Source: Brachyspira pilosicoli
GTDB taxonomy: Bacteria; Spirochaetota; Brachyspiria; Brachyspirales; Brachyspiraceae
Direction: 5' to 3'
Assembly: GCF_019402445.1 (NCBI RefSeq)
Contig: NZ_SRZM01000037.1
Location: forward strand, 1 to 26,901
Length of the DNA: 26,901 bases
This document shows, piece by piece, positions 26,873 to 26,901 of the stretch. Position 1 is the stretch's first letter. Each line of letters begins with the position of its first letter. Under the pieces are notes generated by a model. The model saw only the letters and a list, made by a program, of their open reading frames with translations. It ran no database searches and was not told the DNA's origin. The translations under genes and the position numbers were made by a program.

Positions 26873-26901
26873 TTCTATTTTTATTAAGACATATTATAAT
26901 T

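Overview
The window is very AT-rich DNA (A/T-rich codons, poly-A/T spacers). It suggests a spirochaete, most likely Brachyspira. The evidence is a tandem array of BspA-type leucine-rich-repeat lipoproteins, many other predicted lipoproteins with loose spirochaetal lipoboxes, a groEL gene without groES beside it, and the gene set as a whole. No database search was possible, so the genus is an inference. Almost everything looks chromosomal. I see no insertion sequence, phage gene, integrase or CRISPR array.

Layout. (1) Positions 1-3154, plus strand: the 3' part of an MBOAT O-acyltransferase, a small SAM methyltransferase and a membrane-anchored SGNH-like protein; together they look like an envelope-glycan modification cluster. 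(2) 3262-8064, plus: five consecutive paralogous LRR lipoproteins with 15-19 nt gaps, probably one operon. (3) 8148-10449, plus: a PlsC-type acyltransferase and an orphan lipoprotein, ending at a bidirectional terminator. (4) 10540-12890, minus: pgk and, upstream of it, gapA, separated by a terminator-like hairpin; gapA has a clear promoter. (5) 13115-13582, plus: a small lipoprotein. (6) 13644-17207, minus, read right to left: promoter, tRNA-Lys(UUU), tRNA-Glu(UUC), terminator, LCP-family protein, rsfS, a probable outer-membrane barrel, and an alpha/beta hydrolase. (7) 17404-21751, plus: msrB, a CPA1 cation/proton antiporter with two TrkA-C-like domains, groEL with its own promoter and terminator, and an SSAT-like acetyltransferase. 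(8) 21844-26872, plus: a GH29 alpha-L-fucosidase lipoprotein, then rny-ymdB (RNase Y and its usual phosphodiesterase neighbour) followed closely by an unknown polytopic membrane protein.

How it fits together. Housekeeping functions (glycolysis, chaperonin, RNA decay, tRNA, ribosome silencing, oxidative repair) alternate with envelope and surface functions: acylation, LRR lipoproteins, LCP, barrel and fucosidase. The surface part would suit a mucus-dwelling intestinal spirochaete. The most unusual item is the five-gene LRR lipoprotein array. Its members share a conserved N-terminal domain I cannot name and a conserved C-terminal cap, but differ in the linker behind the lipid anchor.

Several start codons were moved inward from the longest open frame because a terminator, a paralogue alignment or a ribosome binding site argued for it (3262, 6142, 15323, 15766, 16970, 21266). 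No intergenic stretch exceeds 300 bases except 17004-17403, which holds the tRNA operon.
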